DNA from: Lepraria neglecta
Taxonomy: Eukaryota; Ascomycota; Lecanoromycetes; Lecanorales; Stereocaulaceae
Assembly: GCA_033220425.1 (NCBI GenBank)
Contig: CM065646.1
Span: 5,401,501-5,465,500, forward strand
DNA length: 64,000 nucleotides
Direction of reading: 5' to 3'
Each line of letters opens with the position of its first letter. Position 1 is the stretch's first letter. Made by a program: the position numbers and the translations under genes. A model generated the notes under the pieces. That model was given only the letters and a program-made list of their open reading frames with translations. It did no database searches and had not been told where the DNA came from. Shown here piece by piece: positions 1 through 10,969 of this stretch.

Positions 1-3000
1 GAGCTATCTAAGGGCAAACAACCTGGGGATGACGCTTGGAGACTGATGGCCGACCGACATCTCGCCCTCTTTGTTCGTCTGGTCAGCTTGGTATTAAAGG
101 ATCATGACTGGGTCAGAGATCGGCCAGAGTTGACGAGCCGTCTAACAACCCTTGAAAGCAAACTGCTGGCACACGATCAAGACTTATCCGCGCCAACGCA
201 AAATGGAGGGGGAGGTACTACTATCGAAGTTGTGATTCCACTGAGCTACGAAGTCAAAGACATGCCGCTTGTACAAGTCGTCGCGCGGATCTTCGGTCTC
301 AGGAACACCCAAGTCCAATCCGACATCAATAAGTACAAGGCCGTATGGACTGAGAAAGCGGCGCTACAGGATTTGAAGACATACCAGACGCTTTTAAACT
401 TGAACTCGAAGCAGACTCTACGCAACGACGATTTCAGCCTTGATGAGGCCTACGAACAGTGGAAGCAGGGAGAAGTGCATGACCTTTCGCAAATGATACT
501 AGCTATTTTGCAAGCCAACCCCGAATTGGCTAAGGGTACAAGTGGAATTCTGCCTCAATTCGGCCAGCAGGCCAACGGCTCCGCGGCCGAGCATCAACAT
601 CCTGAGACTGCCCGAAGACAGTCAGAGAACTCCGGAGTGTCTTCCTATGTACTAGACCAGCCCGTCGACATGAGCTCCATCGGTTCCAACAGCCAAGGCT
701 CGGATTCGGCTGTCGAGGATGATGGAACATTCACCTACATCCCGCCAGATGCAAGAGCCTTCTATCGGTTCATCGTGGCCCAAGCACTCACGTACGACAT
801 GAATGACAAGGACTTCCAGCCTCCGTCATCCCACGTTTCGAGCGAGGCGCCACCTGTCAAGCTCCTGTCGAAGCAATCTACCGAGCTGCTCAACGAGATT
901 TGTCTCCGTTGGCGGTTACCCCACGTCTCTCGAATTATTCTTTTCCTTGACGTTATTCGCGACAAATTTGTTGATCAGGAGATTACGCTTGATACCCTAG
1001 ATGATGCTTTCAATTTCATTAAGGAACCACTGCCGGAAACCCGGAAGAATTCGAATTCCATGACCTCTCTGTTACATGACCGCTCCAAATGGCTTTTAGC
1101 AGATAGTGTCCTCAATCAGCAAATCCTTTCGGGGTTGCACGTGGCTTTACTACGCGATTTGTATGATGTTTTGCAGCATTGCTACGAGCAGAAACCACCA
1201 AGCGTCGGCCCTATTGTCCTCGTCCTCGAGAATCACATCTACGATGACCCTGGCTTTTCAAAAACACAGGAAGATATCAGTGCTTATAGAACACAGCTCC
1301 ACTCAGGGCTGCAAGAGAAGGCACATGAAATGTACAAAGCCTTTTTGGAGGAGAAGGTTCCGAGTGACAACACTGTTTGGGAATTCTTCCATGTGATAGA
1401 GCTAGGCAAAGCTGTTGTTGCCCTAGCCCAGAAGATACAGAAGCGGTATCGAAGGAACCCCGAAGTCATGGGTGTGAATCCACTGACTGCCTTGGTGGAG
1501 ACAATACTACCACTCTACGCCGAGGATGCTCGCGAAATCGTGAGAAGCATACTGGAGCTGGCCAACGAGAGGAATGAAGAAGTACCTGTGGAAGACGGCT
1601 TTCAACTCTATGGGGAACTGGTAGAGATCAGACGAATACACAGCGAATGCCTCCCGAACGTTGCCTTCGCGTTTCACATTGAAGAGCTGCTTGCAGACTT
1701 TGTTTGGCGTTGGATACGTATGACCGAGGCCTCAATCATTGACTGGGTGGACCAAGCGATCAAACAAGACAACTTCCGCGTACGAAGCGAGGACAATGAA
1801 ATACCTACCGAAGACCAGCGACATAGCGTGTCCGTGATCGACATCTTCAGTTCCTTCAATCAGACAATAGATCGAATTGTTCAGCTTAACTGGGACGATG
1901 ATCTGCAATATGCTAAGTTCATGACCGCACTTGCCAAGGTGGTCGGTGCCGGTATTGCCAGGTATTGCGAAGTGGCTGAGCAGAAGTTCAGCAAGGAGAT
2001 GGACCGGATGACCCCAGAGCAAGAAGCCGCTACAAATCAGAGTAGGCAGGAGAAGTGGTTATCTATGGCAAAAGATGCCTGGAACAACAAGGAGAAGATT
2101 GAGCCATTCCACTTCTTTCCGGAGGTGCGTGATGTGTCCTTGGAGCCCTGTCCTTTTAGTGCTAATGTTGTATACAGTCCTTTGTCAAGCTCAACAACAT
2201 CGACTTTGCTTCAGGACAGCTTGATAAATTAGAGCATGAAGTCAACGTAGACGCTTGTGCAGCTGTGATCCAGAGCCATCAACCGCCGATCACCCAACGG
2301 CCAAAGAAGGTCAACAACTACGTGTTCACGATAAAGATTGTTGAGGCAGAGGATCTCAAGGCATGTGATGTTGGTGGTTACAGCGATCCCTATGTTGTGC
2401 TAGGCGATGAGTACCAGAAACGCTTAGCCAAGACAAGGATTATATACCGCAATCTCAACCCGCGGTGGGACGAGACCGTTGACATTACTACACAAGGCCC
2501 CTTGAACATTATCGCTACCGTGTGGGATTGGGATGCTATGGGCGATCATGACTGTGTAGGTCGAGCCTCACTCAAATTGGACCCTTCTCACTTCGGCGAT
2601 TTCTTGCCTCGAGAATACTGGTTGGACCTTGATAGCCAAGGCCGGATCTTGCTCCGAGTAAGCATGGAAGGCGAGCGCGACGACATTCAATTCTATTTTG
2701 GCAAAGCATTTCGAACGCTCAAAAGGACAGAGAGAGACATGACAAGAAAAATCACGGACAAGGTAGGACTTCAACATTCATGCCGGAACAGTCTCGTTAA
2801 TGCAAGCATAGCTCTCGGCATACATCAACCACTCCCTCTCACGCCGTGCTCTGCGCAGCTTGCTTTCGAAGGGCATATCGATGTCTTCCATTTCGAAGAT
2901 TACAATGTCTTCCGCATCCAACTACTTCAATCGAAACAAACCACAGCAGATGACTACTCAGCCACCTAGCGATGCTGAAGTCACAAATGCCCTTAAGCCA

Positions 3001-3738
3001 CTCTTCACATACTTTGACGACAATTTTGCTATCATGAACCAGACCTTGACAAGCGCTTCAATGATATCTGTCATGACACGCCTCTGGAAAGAAGTCCTTG
3101 TGACGATAGAAGCCTTATTGGTGCCACCTCTCTCTGACAAACCGTCCCAACAACGACAACTAAACCAACAGGAGCTCGATGTTGTTTTCAAGTGGCTCCA
3201 ATTGCTTTTCGATTTCTTTCACGCTGTTGACGAAGAAACAGGCGAAGCCAATGGTGTCCCACTCAATGTTCTCAAATCTCCCAAATACTTCGACATCACC
3301 AATCTGAATTTCTTTTACTTTGAAACAACTGAGTCCTTGATTCGCACATCGGAACGCATGGCCTCGGCCACCGCTGCCCGCCAACAACAACATCGAAATC
3401 GCCTATCCCTCCCTGCCTCCATGTCATCCCATGCCTTTGGTGGCGCAGCTGGCCTAGTGGCCCTAACCTCCACGCGAAGATCGAAGAGCATAATGCTCTC
3501 ACGGAATCTGGGCACGATGAGGAAGGCGAAGGAGGAGAAGTGGAAGGAGGCGCAGGCGGACCCTAACGACGATATGATACTGCGGATACTGAGGATGAGA
3601 CCGGAGGCAGAGAAGTATCTGAAGGATAGGAGTAGGCAGAAGGAGAGATTGGCAGCTGCAGCAGCGGCGGAGATGATAGTCAAGCAGAGTCTACTGGCTG
3701 GTGGCGGTAGGATGATGGGCAATTTGCCCAGGCGTTGA
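1..3738 (+). CDS. C2/MUN (Munc13-like, Git1-type) protein, 5' partial
   Basis: The frame is open from base 1 with no stop before the methionine at 46, so the gene starts outside the window. Three exons are read: 1-2124, 2178-2762 and 2812-3738, with introns 2125-2177 (GTGCGT..CAG) and 2763-2811 (GTAGGA..TAG). They give about 1211 residues here. The first 700 residues are a helical MUN/DUF810-like region. A C2 domain follows at about 757-845, with the acidic loop residues SDPY and WDWDxxGDHD expected of a Ca2+/phospholipid-binding C2. Next comes the second Munc-homology helical part, and then a basic, alanine-rich tail. Fungal proteins of this type include S. pombe Git1, which is needed for glucose activation of adenylate cyclase. 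A role in cAMP or vesicle-priming signalling is inferred from family only. The gene is convergent with the complex I gene. Confidence 0.88.
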
Positions 3739-4047
3739 GGTTTATGATTCCACTTTCTCGGTTGCTCATTGATGATACTTGGATTAGCGACATTCGCACT
3801 GGCGGTATGACGGCGTTCTCGACATGATTGTGATGTTGGGGTGTTGGGTTCTAGGGTCTGGATGGCGGCATAGTGATATCCAATGTTAACAGATCAGCAT
3901 AGCATAGGCGCAAGCTTCGTATTCTTGGTAAACAATTCATAGATAGACTGTCCATGAACTCTAGTCAATTCAGAAAGGTGCCAGAATGACACGGTATATG
4001 TACAAAACGCCTTTTCCTTTCGCAATTGATAATAGCTCTCCACGCGC
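3739..4047. other. Convergent intergenic spacer
   Basis: This 309-base spacer lies between two convergent genes. It should hold both 3' untranslated regions. I see no ORF, repeat or RNA gene in it. Confidence 0.6.
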
Positions 4048-4576
4048 TTAGTCAATGCCATCCTCCATCCGTGCCTATACTCAATTAGCTCTCAAATCCC
4101 TTCTCGTCGCATCAAATGCCTCAACTCACCAACAAAGCCCCCTCTCCACCCAATTCCTTATCCAAGCCCCCCTCAAACCCTCTCTTCACAGCCGGCATAT
4201 CCGGATAATAAACCTTCACAACCCCCACCAGCCCCAGAAACGTCGCCACAAAAACCCCAAAACAAAGAGCTCCAAAACCAGGCTTGAAATGAGTGTACTC
4301 TTCAGGACTGAACATTCCCAGTATATCATTGTCTTCGTGCACTGGTTCACCGTAATTTCGTCGTTCTTGTTTATCCCACCAGTCGGCATAGGGGTCGCGG
4401 AACTGGCGCGGGATACGGGGTGGGTTTATGTAGCCGCCGTTCATGTTGGGGTCTTCGATGTCTTCTTGGGAGAGGTAGCGGCGTTGGGAGCGAGAGTTGA
4501 GAGGGACGGTGGTGCGTAGGAGGTTGTGGGTTAGAGAGCCTCCAGGGCGTGCTGTTATGAGCCGCCGGGAGAGCAT
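4048..4576 (-). CDS. NDUFB8: NADH:ubiquinone oxidoreductase ASHI/NDUFB8-type subunit
   Basis: This is an accessory subunit of mitochondrial complex I, placed in the membrane arm. Exon 1 is 4130-4576 and exon 2 is 4048-4074. The intron 4075-4129 (GTGAGT..TATAG, with CTAAT) replaces an apparent early stop with the C-terminus ARMEDGID, giving 157 residues. The N-terminus MLSRRLITARP is a basic mitochondrial presequence. The family signature DPYxDWWDKQERRNYGEP lies at about residues 58-75, followed by HEDNDILGMFSPEEY. One membrane helix follows (FGALCFGVFVATFLGLVGVV), then the YYPDMPAVKR and GGLDKELGG tail. The start was chosen because the upstream in-frame GTG is itself a 5' splice site. The gene is divergent from SWR1. 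Confidence 0.87.
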
Positions 4577-4983
4577 CTGGGGCTTCTTAGTATCAAGAGT
4601 TGATTGACCAGCTGGCGAGACACTCACATTGAATGTACAGCACTTTCGTACTCCCTCAATGGCGGAGCAAGTGACGAGTCTGGGCTTGAAGTCGGCTCAT
4701 AGGGCAAACACTAACTCCACTAGCGCCTTAGCGTGACAGGAAGTGCTGATGCGGAAATTATCCGACCACGAGTCACTCGAATTTTGAACAACAACCAGCA
4801 TCACCGCCCCATCTTCAATCGCGTCTACAGAACGCATAACACATGTGGTCCCTGCCAAATTTCTTCAGTGAAATGGTCATACGTCAAGCTTTCATTTGAT
4901 GTTACAATTTGGGAATTTGAGCGTGATTTGGTCAATGTAAAGGGGGGTCCCTCAGTAGGGGATTGATCATCTCTACGCCTGAA
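4577..4983. promoter_or_regulatory. Divergent promoter between complex I subunit and SWR1, with a 5'UTR intron and uORF
   Basis: This 407-base interval must carry the start regions of both genes. On the minus strand a 51-nt intron can be read in the 5' leader (4577-4627: GTGAGT, branch ATACTAAG, CCCCAG), ending directly before the ATG. Upstream of it is a 14-codon ORF starting ATGAGCCGAC and ending TGA, so translation of the complex I subunit may be modulated by a uORF. No clear TATA box stands out. The intron is inferred from splice consensus only. Confidence 0.5.
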
Positions 4984-7900
4984 ATGCAAAACGGGTCGCT
5001 GGAGAACGGCGTCGATGCAAACCACGTCAACAATCAACAACACGACGAAGCTGAACAACCACCACTATCAAATGAACCTGAAGCTCAAAATACAGTTGAT
5101 GTGAATGAACAAGCCTTTCTCGAAAATGCAGAGCCCCAATACGAAGAAGACAATGGCAATGATACACCTCCAAACAAAAAGCGGAAACTTACAGATCCCC
5201 CCAAAGGAAAGGCGTCATCAGGACCAAGGCCAATCTCACCGCCATGGAAAAAGATCACCGTTGAAGGACCTGCATCGTTCGTGGAAGAAGGCAGAAGGAA
5301 ATCCTCCCGTACGAATTACGTGCCTGTCGAGTTGCAAGCACAGAAGGATAAACGTCAGACGCGTGCTGCTGTCCTCCAGAGCCCTCCCGCAGTTAAGAGC
5401 AAATATGGTGGCGCATATAAATCATCACCGTTGACAGCTTCGACTTCAACACAAACTCTAAGCCATGTCAAGCGGCCACCGTCGGCTGGCAAGCCTGCCT
5501 CTAACACTGCTAGCAGATCGCCGTCTAAACCCAGTCAGCTGCCTACTTCTCAACCTCAAATTCCTGTTGAGACTCCTGCGCCACCGAAACGATCACATAA
5601 GAAGAAGATACGACCGATCTCACCTCAGCCATCCGAACCACCTCAAGCTCCAAATCCTCATCAAACTCGCCGAGCAGGCCGCACCTCAGATGTCACGGCT
5701 GTTCAAATCAACGGTCATGGACCAACTACAAACGCATGGCATGAGAATGGGGATGGACTACAAAGGGACGCGGTGGAAGCAACGGTCAACCAGGCTACAC
5801 CACCACGGCCCCAGCGATTCAGTCTCAAGCTCCGCATGCCTATGGTCAATATACAGCATCCCGCGCATGTACTGCCGGAGCGGAAATACGAGTCTTTTCA
5901 GGAGTGGTTCGAGAAAGAAGGGAGATTGGGACTTGAGGTCGAAGATCGAGATCCGCACTTGACAGAGAGAGAAGTTATTCGAGAAGCCCATCTCAGGACG
6001 CGAATCTCCGAAGCTGCGAAGCCTGGCGGCCTACTTAGCAAAGAGAGATGTCAGTTTTACAGACCTGAGCAATATGAAACCCCACCTCGGCAGTACACAC
6101 ACCAAGACCGCCTTGTGACGCATGCTATGTACTTCAAGAAGTTGATGGAACAAGAGCATGCTAAGCACAAGAGAAATGCGAAAGAATACGCGGAAAAGGC
6201 CGCTGCGGTAGTAAAACGTAGGGAAGAGGCATCTTACCGCGAGTGGAAGCAAGCACAGCCTAAGACGGAGGAAGATATTGCCCAAGAACAATACGAGGCT
6301 GCTAAGGAAGTCTGGGAACAGATACGGGAGGACATCAAGCAGAAATGGCAAATGGTAACTAAACTGGTGGAGGCTGCCCGGCTGCAGAGATGGCAAGACG
6401 AGCAAGACCGTCTTGGAAAAGAAGCTTTGAACGAAGCAATAGAGAAGTCCAAAGGTCTGCTTGATAAGAGGAGACGCGGCGGGTCGACCATGGGCAGCGA
6501 CGAGGAGTCTGACGATGAAGATGAGGCTAGCGGAAACGACGAGTCTGGTTCAGGCTCTGACGCAGAAAGCGAAGACGAAGACAATATGTCTTCGAGTCAA
6601 TCCGAGAGTGAAGACGAAGATCAAGTTCTGGCGAACGAGGATGAAGGCCTTACTCAGGAGGAGCTTCGCCTCAAATATGCAGCCATTCCCAGCGTCGACA
6701 AGGATGAGATTCTTGAGCCAGAGCACCTGGACGAAGGCTCTATGGACGTGGACGGTGGTGGAGGTAGTCCTGCTCCTGATCAGACTAGCCCAAAATCTCC
6801 GGCGAGCGCTATAGCCCCTGGTTCGCAATTATCGCTTGCTCTCGACGACCAATGTGTCCCCGCGGTACCCTTGGAAGAAGTGGATGACGCTTTGATGGAT
6901 GACAGCGATGCGAGCACCACCATGGACTCTGAGATTGATGACAGTGATGAAGCATCATCGGAAGAGGTTGACGACGATGAAGAAAGTGAAGACGATGAAG
7001 AAAGTGAAGACGAGGAAGAGTCCACAGGCTTGCTGGGATTCTTTGGGAATAAGGCCAAGCAGGAATTCCGAGTCAAAGACGAAGAGGGTGACGAACAGAC
7101 CAAGGGCACGGGTGAAGCTCATGATGAGAATCTTGAACGCGAGACCGAGGAGGTCTCCCTCATTCCAGATCCTACACAAGGTCCAACGCCCACTGCCACA
7201 CCTGCAGCCACAAGCGAGGAGCCTCATCCGAAAATCCCTGAAGGATTGACGCTCCACACTACTAGGGATGAATCAAATTCAGCTGACCTTCATCCTCGGA
7301 AAAGGGATACGGCAAACGAACTGACGCTTGAGAAGTTACAGGAGCGTCAAACTTCTCCCCTCATGAACCTCAAATCGCTGATGCAAGATGCTTCGTTGCC
7401 TAATACGCCAGTCTCGACCAACCCAATGAAAACGCCTATCCCTTCTCTTCTTCGAGGTACCCTTCGTGAATATCAACACTTTGGCCTTGATTGGCTCGCT
7501 GGACTTTACGCAGCCGGTACCAATGGGATACTGGCAGACGAGATGGGCCTTGGGAAGACAATACAGACCATTGCGTTACTTGCTCATCTTGCGGTTGAGC
7601 ACGAGATATGGGGTCCGCATTTGATTGTCGTGCCTACAAGTGTTATGCTCAATTGGGAGATTGAGTTCAAGAAGTTTCTTCCTGGTTTCAAGGTCCTGAC
7701 ATACTATGGTACTCAAGAGGAGCGGAAAAAGAAACGGGCAGGCTGGTTGGACAACGACAAATGGAACGTTTGGATCACTTCTTACACACTTATTACCAAC
7801 GATCAACAAGTCTTCAAGAGAAAGGCATGGCATTACATGATCCTCGACGAAGCACACAACATCAAGAACTTCCAATCATTACGCTGGCAGACCCTCCTGA

Positions 7901-10104
7901 CGTTCAACACCCGAGCTAGGCTGCTCCTCACCGGGACTCCTTTGCAGAACAATCTGACTGAGTTGTGGTCATTGTTGTTCTTCCTGATGCCATCGGACAG
8001 TACTGGGAAGGGCATTGGAGGATTTGCAGACCTGCAGGAATTCACAGACTGGTTCAAAAAACCTGTGGAGCAGATACTCGAGCATGGAAGGGATGTCATG
8101 GATGATGACGCCAAAAAGATTGTGGCCAAGCTCCATGAGGTATTGAGGCCTTACCTTCTCCGGCGGCTCAAAGCGGATGTCGAGAAGCAGATGCCTGGAA
8201 AATACGAGCATGTCGTCTATTGCAGACTGTCTAAGCGTCAGCGGTATCTTTACGATGGTTTCATGTCTCGTGCACAGACGAGAGAGACCCTGGCCTCTGG
8301 AAACTCGTTCTCCATCATGAATGCCCTGATGCAACTTCGAAAAGTGTGCAATCACCCAGACCTCTTCGAGACCCGTCAAATTGTAACTTCATTCGCCATG
8401 CCAAAATCAGCTGTTGCAGACTTCGAGATCAAGGAGCTCCTTGTCCGGCGAAGGTTACTTCAGGATGACCCCATCAAGACCGTTGACCTAAACATGATAA
8501 ACCTACTTCCCGGTGCGAATGAGCAATTCTCGGCTCTGGATACGAATCAGAGACAGAGGCTTGGAGCTCTCGGTGCCATAAGGCAACTCACAAGCCAACA
8601 GTGGAGTCGTGTCAAGCCCGATCTACCATTTGATGGCTCCTCAATCGAAAGCACGCTCGTCTGTTACGAGAACACTGCCCGGCGCTCTAGATTTGAGGAT
8701 CTTCGCCATACGGCCTACAAGACTAGTCTTCGCAGCCAACGCCGGCCCCTATATAGTCACAACCTAATGGAGCAACTCAGATTTGGTATCAAATCTCTAC
8801 CACACCAGCCGAAGCCGGAACGAAGAGCCCAACTTTCGGAGTGGTATTCGCGCCTGTCACCCGCTTTAAATGAGATGGTCTTGACCTTACCTGAGCGCTC
8901 AAAGGCTCTTGAAATCACGGTCTCGAAGTTCGCGTGTGTGACGCCTTCTGTGGTCGCTACCGACATGGCACCTTTGACTCTCTGTAAAAAGGGCATCGAG
9001 ACTGTCCAAACTGCTAAGGAGTTGTGTCCGCCTGGAGACCCTTTCCATGAAGCTCAAATGCGTCTCTCAATTGCCTTCCCTGACAAGCGACTATTGCAAT
9101 ATGACTGTGGCAAGCTCCAGCGGCTTGACACTTTGCTTCGGACTCTCCAAGCTGGTGGCCATCGTGCTCTCATCTTTACTCAGATGACGAGGGTCCTCGA
9201 CATTCTGGAGCAATTTCTCAACATCCATGGTCATCGTTATCTCCGACTTGATGGAGCTACCAAGATCGAACAACGCCAAATCCTGACGGATAGGTTCAAT
9301 AACGACAACCGCATCTTGGCTTTCATTTTGTCATCAAGGTCAGGTGGTATTGGTATCAATCTTACAGGAGCTGACACTGTCATCTTCTACGACCTGGATT
9401 GGAACCCTGCCATGGACAAGCAATGTCAAGATCGGTGCCATCGAATCGGTCAGACAAGGGATGTCCACATCTATCGATTTGTCAGCGAGTACACCATCGA
9501 GGCTAACATCCTAAGGAAAGCTAATCAAAAGCGAATGCTTGACGACGTGGTGATCCAGGAGGGAGAATTCAACACGGATTACTTCAATAATGGGAGTGTC
9601 AAAGATATCATTGGCGATGAATCCTTTGATGAAGCCGACGCGGAAGCTAATGCAGCTATGGATCGCGTCCTCAGTCGTGGTGCTGGCAGAGTATTCGAGG
9701 CTGTCGAAGATCAAGAGGATATTGCTGCTGCCAAGATCGCAGAAAAAGAACTGGCTCAGAATCAAGACGCCGCAGACTTTGACGAGAAGGGTGCCACTGC
9801 TACCGGAGCTGCCGCGCCGAAGACTACTGGACCGCCGACGTCGGGTGAAATGATGCCTCCACCAAGACGTTCCCAAGGCGATGTCGAGATGACTATGACT
9901 ATGGAAGCTGTTGAATCCGGGCTTGTTGCGCCTGGTGCTATGCTCTCAGAAGAGGTTGAAGAGATCGAGGAATTGCCCTCGTGCGATGACTATATGATGA
10001 GGCTCTTGGAATGGGAACTTAAGGATATACCTGTACAACCACCGATTGATAAGAACAAGAAGAAAGCGAAGAAGGGGAAGGAGCATGGGCTAAGGAAACG
10101 ATGA
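4984..10104 (+). CDS. swr1: SWR1-type Snf2 helicase (H2A.Z-depositing remodeller ATPase)
   Basis: This is the catalytic ATPase of the SWR1 complex, which exchanges H2A for H2A.Z in nucleosomes. It is a single exon of 1706 residues. The ATG at 4984 is the first methionine; an upstream TTG is not needed. The basic, proline-rich N-terminus is followed by an HSA helix region (about 300-480, ending near EQIREDIKQKWQMVTKLVE). A very acidic Asp/Glu/Ser stretch follows at about 503-682 and suits histone binding. The N-terminal ATPase lobe has DEMGLGKT at 852-859, DEAH at 955-958 and TGTPLQNN. A long insert (about 1140-1370) typical of the INO80/SWR1 split ATPases separates it from the C-terminal lobe (about 1377-1528), which has GGIGINLTGADTV and DRCHRIGQ. 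The C-terminus is lysine-rich. Length and order match fungal Swr1. Confidence 0.95.
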   Translation: MQNGSLENGVDANHVNNQQHDEAEQPPLSNEPEAQNTVDVNEQAFLENAEPQYEEDNGNDTPPNKKRKLTDPPKGKASSGPRPISPPWKKITVEGPASFVEEGRRKSSRTNYVPVELQAQKDKRQTRAAVLQSPPAVKSKYGGAYKSSPLTASTSTQTLSHVKRPPSAGKPASNTASRSPSKPSQLPTSQPQIPVETPAPPKRSHKKKIRPISPQPSEPPQAPNPHQTRRAGRTSDVTAVQINGHGPTTNAWHENGDGLQRDAVEATVNQATPPRPQRFSLKLRMPMVNIQHPAHVLPERKYESFQEWFEKEGRLGLEVEDRDPHLTEREVIREAHLRTRISEAAKPGGLLSKERCQFYRPEQYETPPRQYTHQDRLVTHAMYFKKLMEQEHAKHKRNAKEYAEKAAAVVKRREEASYREWKQAQPKTEEDIAQEQYEAAKEVWEQIREDIKQKWQMVTKLVEAARLQRWQDEQDRLGKEALNEAIEKSKGLLDKRRRGGSTMGSDEESDDEDEASGNDESGSGSDAESEDEDNMSSSQSESEDEDQVLANEDEGLTQEELRLKYAAIPSVDKDEILEPEHLDEGSMDVDGGGGSPAPDQTSPKSPASAIAPGSQLSLALDDQCVPAVPLEEVDDALMDDSDASTTMDSEIDDSDEASSEEVDDDEESEDDEESEDEEESTGLLGFFGNKAKQEFRVKDEEGDEQTKGTGEAHDENLERETEEVSLIPDPTQGPTPTATPAATSEEPHPKIPEGLTLHTTRDESNSADLHPRKRDTANELTLEKLQERQTSPLMNLKSLMQDASLPNTPVSTNPMKTPIPSLLRGTLREYQHFGLDWLAGLYAAGTNGILADEMGLGKTIQTIALLAHLAVEHEIWGPHLIVVPTSVMLNWEIEFKKFLPGFKVLTYYGTQEERKKKRAGWLDNDKWNVWITSYTLITNDQQVFKRKAWHYMILDEAHNIKNFQSLRWQTLLTFNTRARLLLTGTPLQNNLTELWSLLFFLMPSDSTGKGIGGFADLQEFTDWFKKPVEQILEHGRDVMDDDAKKIVAKLHEVLRPYLLRRLKADVEKQMPGKYEHVVYCRLSKRQRYLYDGFMSRAQTRETLASGNSFSIMNALMQLRKVCNHPDLFETRQIVTSFAMPKSAVADFEIKELLVRRRLLQDDPIKTVDLNMINLLPGANEQFSALDTNQRQRLGALGAIRQLTSQQWSRVKPDLPFDGSSIESTLVCYENTARRSRFEDLRHTAYKTSLRSQRRPLYSHNLMEQLRFGIKSLPHQPKPERRAQLSEWYSRLSPALNEMVLTLPERSKALEITVSKFACVTPSVVATDMAPLTLCKKGIETVQTAKELCPPGDPFHEAQMRLSIAFPDKRLLQYDCGKLQRLDTLLRTLQAGGHRALIFTQMTRVLDILEQFLNIHGHRYLRLDGATKIEQRQILTDRFNNDNRILAFILSSRSGGIGINLTGADTVIFYDLDWNPAMDKQCQDRCHRIGQTRDVHIYRFVSEYTIEANILRKANQKRMLDDVVIQEGEFNTDYFNNGSVKDIIGDESFDEADAEANAAMDRVLSRGAGRVFEAVEDQEDIAAAKIAEKELAQNQDAADFDEKGATATGAAAPKTTGPPTSGEMMPPPRRSQGDVEMTMTMEAVESGLVAPGAMLSEEVEEIEELPSCDDYMMRLLEWELKDIPVQPPIDKNKKKAKKGKEHGLRKR

Positions 10105-10115
10105 GCCCGCTGGAT

Positions 10116-10215
10116 GCCGTATCAAAGGATACGGCCTTGTATATCAAAAAGGTGGTCAGGGGTCCTTCAATGTACATACTAGGGACTCGGACAACATTTT
10201 TGTGCGCTGGCATGC
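10116..10215. repeat. Hairpin and imperfect palindrome just after SWR1
   Basis: Twelve bases after the SWR1 stop is a perfect 8-bp stem, GCCGTATC and GATACGGC, with a 4-base loop (10116-10135). It is followed by an imperfect inverted repeat of about 62 bp, centred near 10173 on GTACAT. Its arms read roughly CAAAAAGGTGGTC and GACAACATTTTTG. It could fold in the SWR1 3' UTR or be a worn mobile-element end. No coding function is proposed. Confidence 0.5.
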
Positions 10216-10224
10216 ACTATAGGG

Positions 10225-10290
10225 ACGGTTATGTTTATGTGCGATGCATAGCGGCATTGGCTAGAGCGCAATCAAACATGTATTTTTAAC
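10225..10290 (+). repeat. Direct repeat, copy 1 (upstream of first membrane pseudogene)
   Basis: The stretch with GTTTATGTGCGATGCATAG and AAACATGTATTTTTA recurs in diverged form at 12471-12535. Each copy lies ahead of a related broken membrane-protein gene. This suggests that the two genes arose by tandem duplication of a block of about 2.2 kb. Confidence 0.55.
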
Positions 10291-10969
10291 ATACTCATGA
10301 CCTTGTGCATTACTAAATAATGCCTCATGCACGACATCATGCAGCTACTTGAACAAGGCTAGCTTGGCCGCGCTAATTTCAGCCTCGGCTTGTCTTTCCT
10401 TCCTACATTGCGCAACACGCTCTACGCAAGATTCGGGGTCTAGATCTCACGCTCAGGTTCCAGTCGTTCAAGTCGGGAGAATTACACTCTCAGTCACTCG
10501 TTCTACGGCACCTTCAATTCGACCAGCCAAGGCTGAACCTGTAAGCTCGACAAGTGCTCACAGCATCATTGACTGTCCTTTAGCCAGCGGAAATTGAAAG
10601 GACTATTCGCTGCCCATTCCTCGAATAACGTCGAGTTCAAAAGCAGAGCATGCATGACCAACGGTCTGTGACCCAGCCAGCTAAGTACGCTCACACTTAC
10701 CTCTAACCAGAGTAGTTGCTTACATGATGGCATGTTAGTCCGCTATTGAACAGACCCCTTCCCTCACGGGTGAAAGAATTGCCCGCAGCCCGTTAAGAAC
10801 TCAGCTGCCCTTCACTACAGCACAACTCCTCAACGTGCAAAATCCTTCGATCTACAACTTTTTTTGCGAAAGTGTTGTATCGAACGCTTTCATTGAAGAT
10901 ATAGGAACACTATTTCGAGATTTGGGAAAGGGTGTGGGCTATTGTATCATCCGCGAGCCCTAGGAGGCT
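10291..10969. other. Spacer without a supported gene
   Basis: Only short out-of-context ORFs are present. I see no RNA gene and no convincing exon. It probably holds the former promoter of the pseudogene that starts at 10970. Confidence 0.5.

Noticed and set aside
6960-7020. 18-base GAAGACGATGAAGAAAGT-type repeat in SWR1
   Set aside because: It is real but explained by the acidic Glu/Asp/Ser tract; not a separate element.
5105-7257. Several 100-165 codon ORFs inside SWR1 in other frames
   Set aside because: They are by-products of the biased, acidic and proline-rich composition of SWR1.
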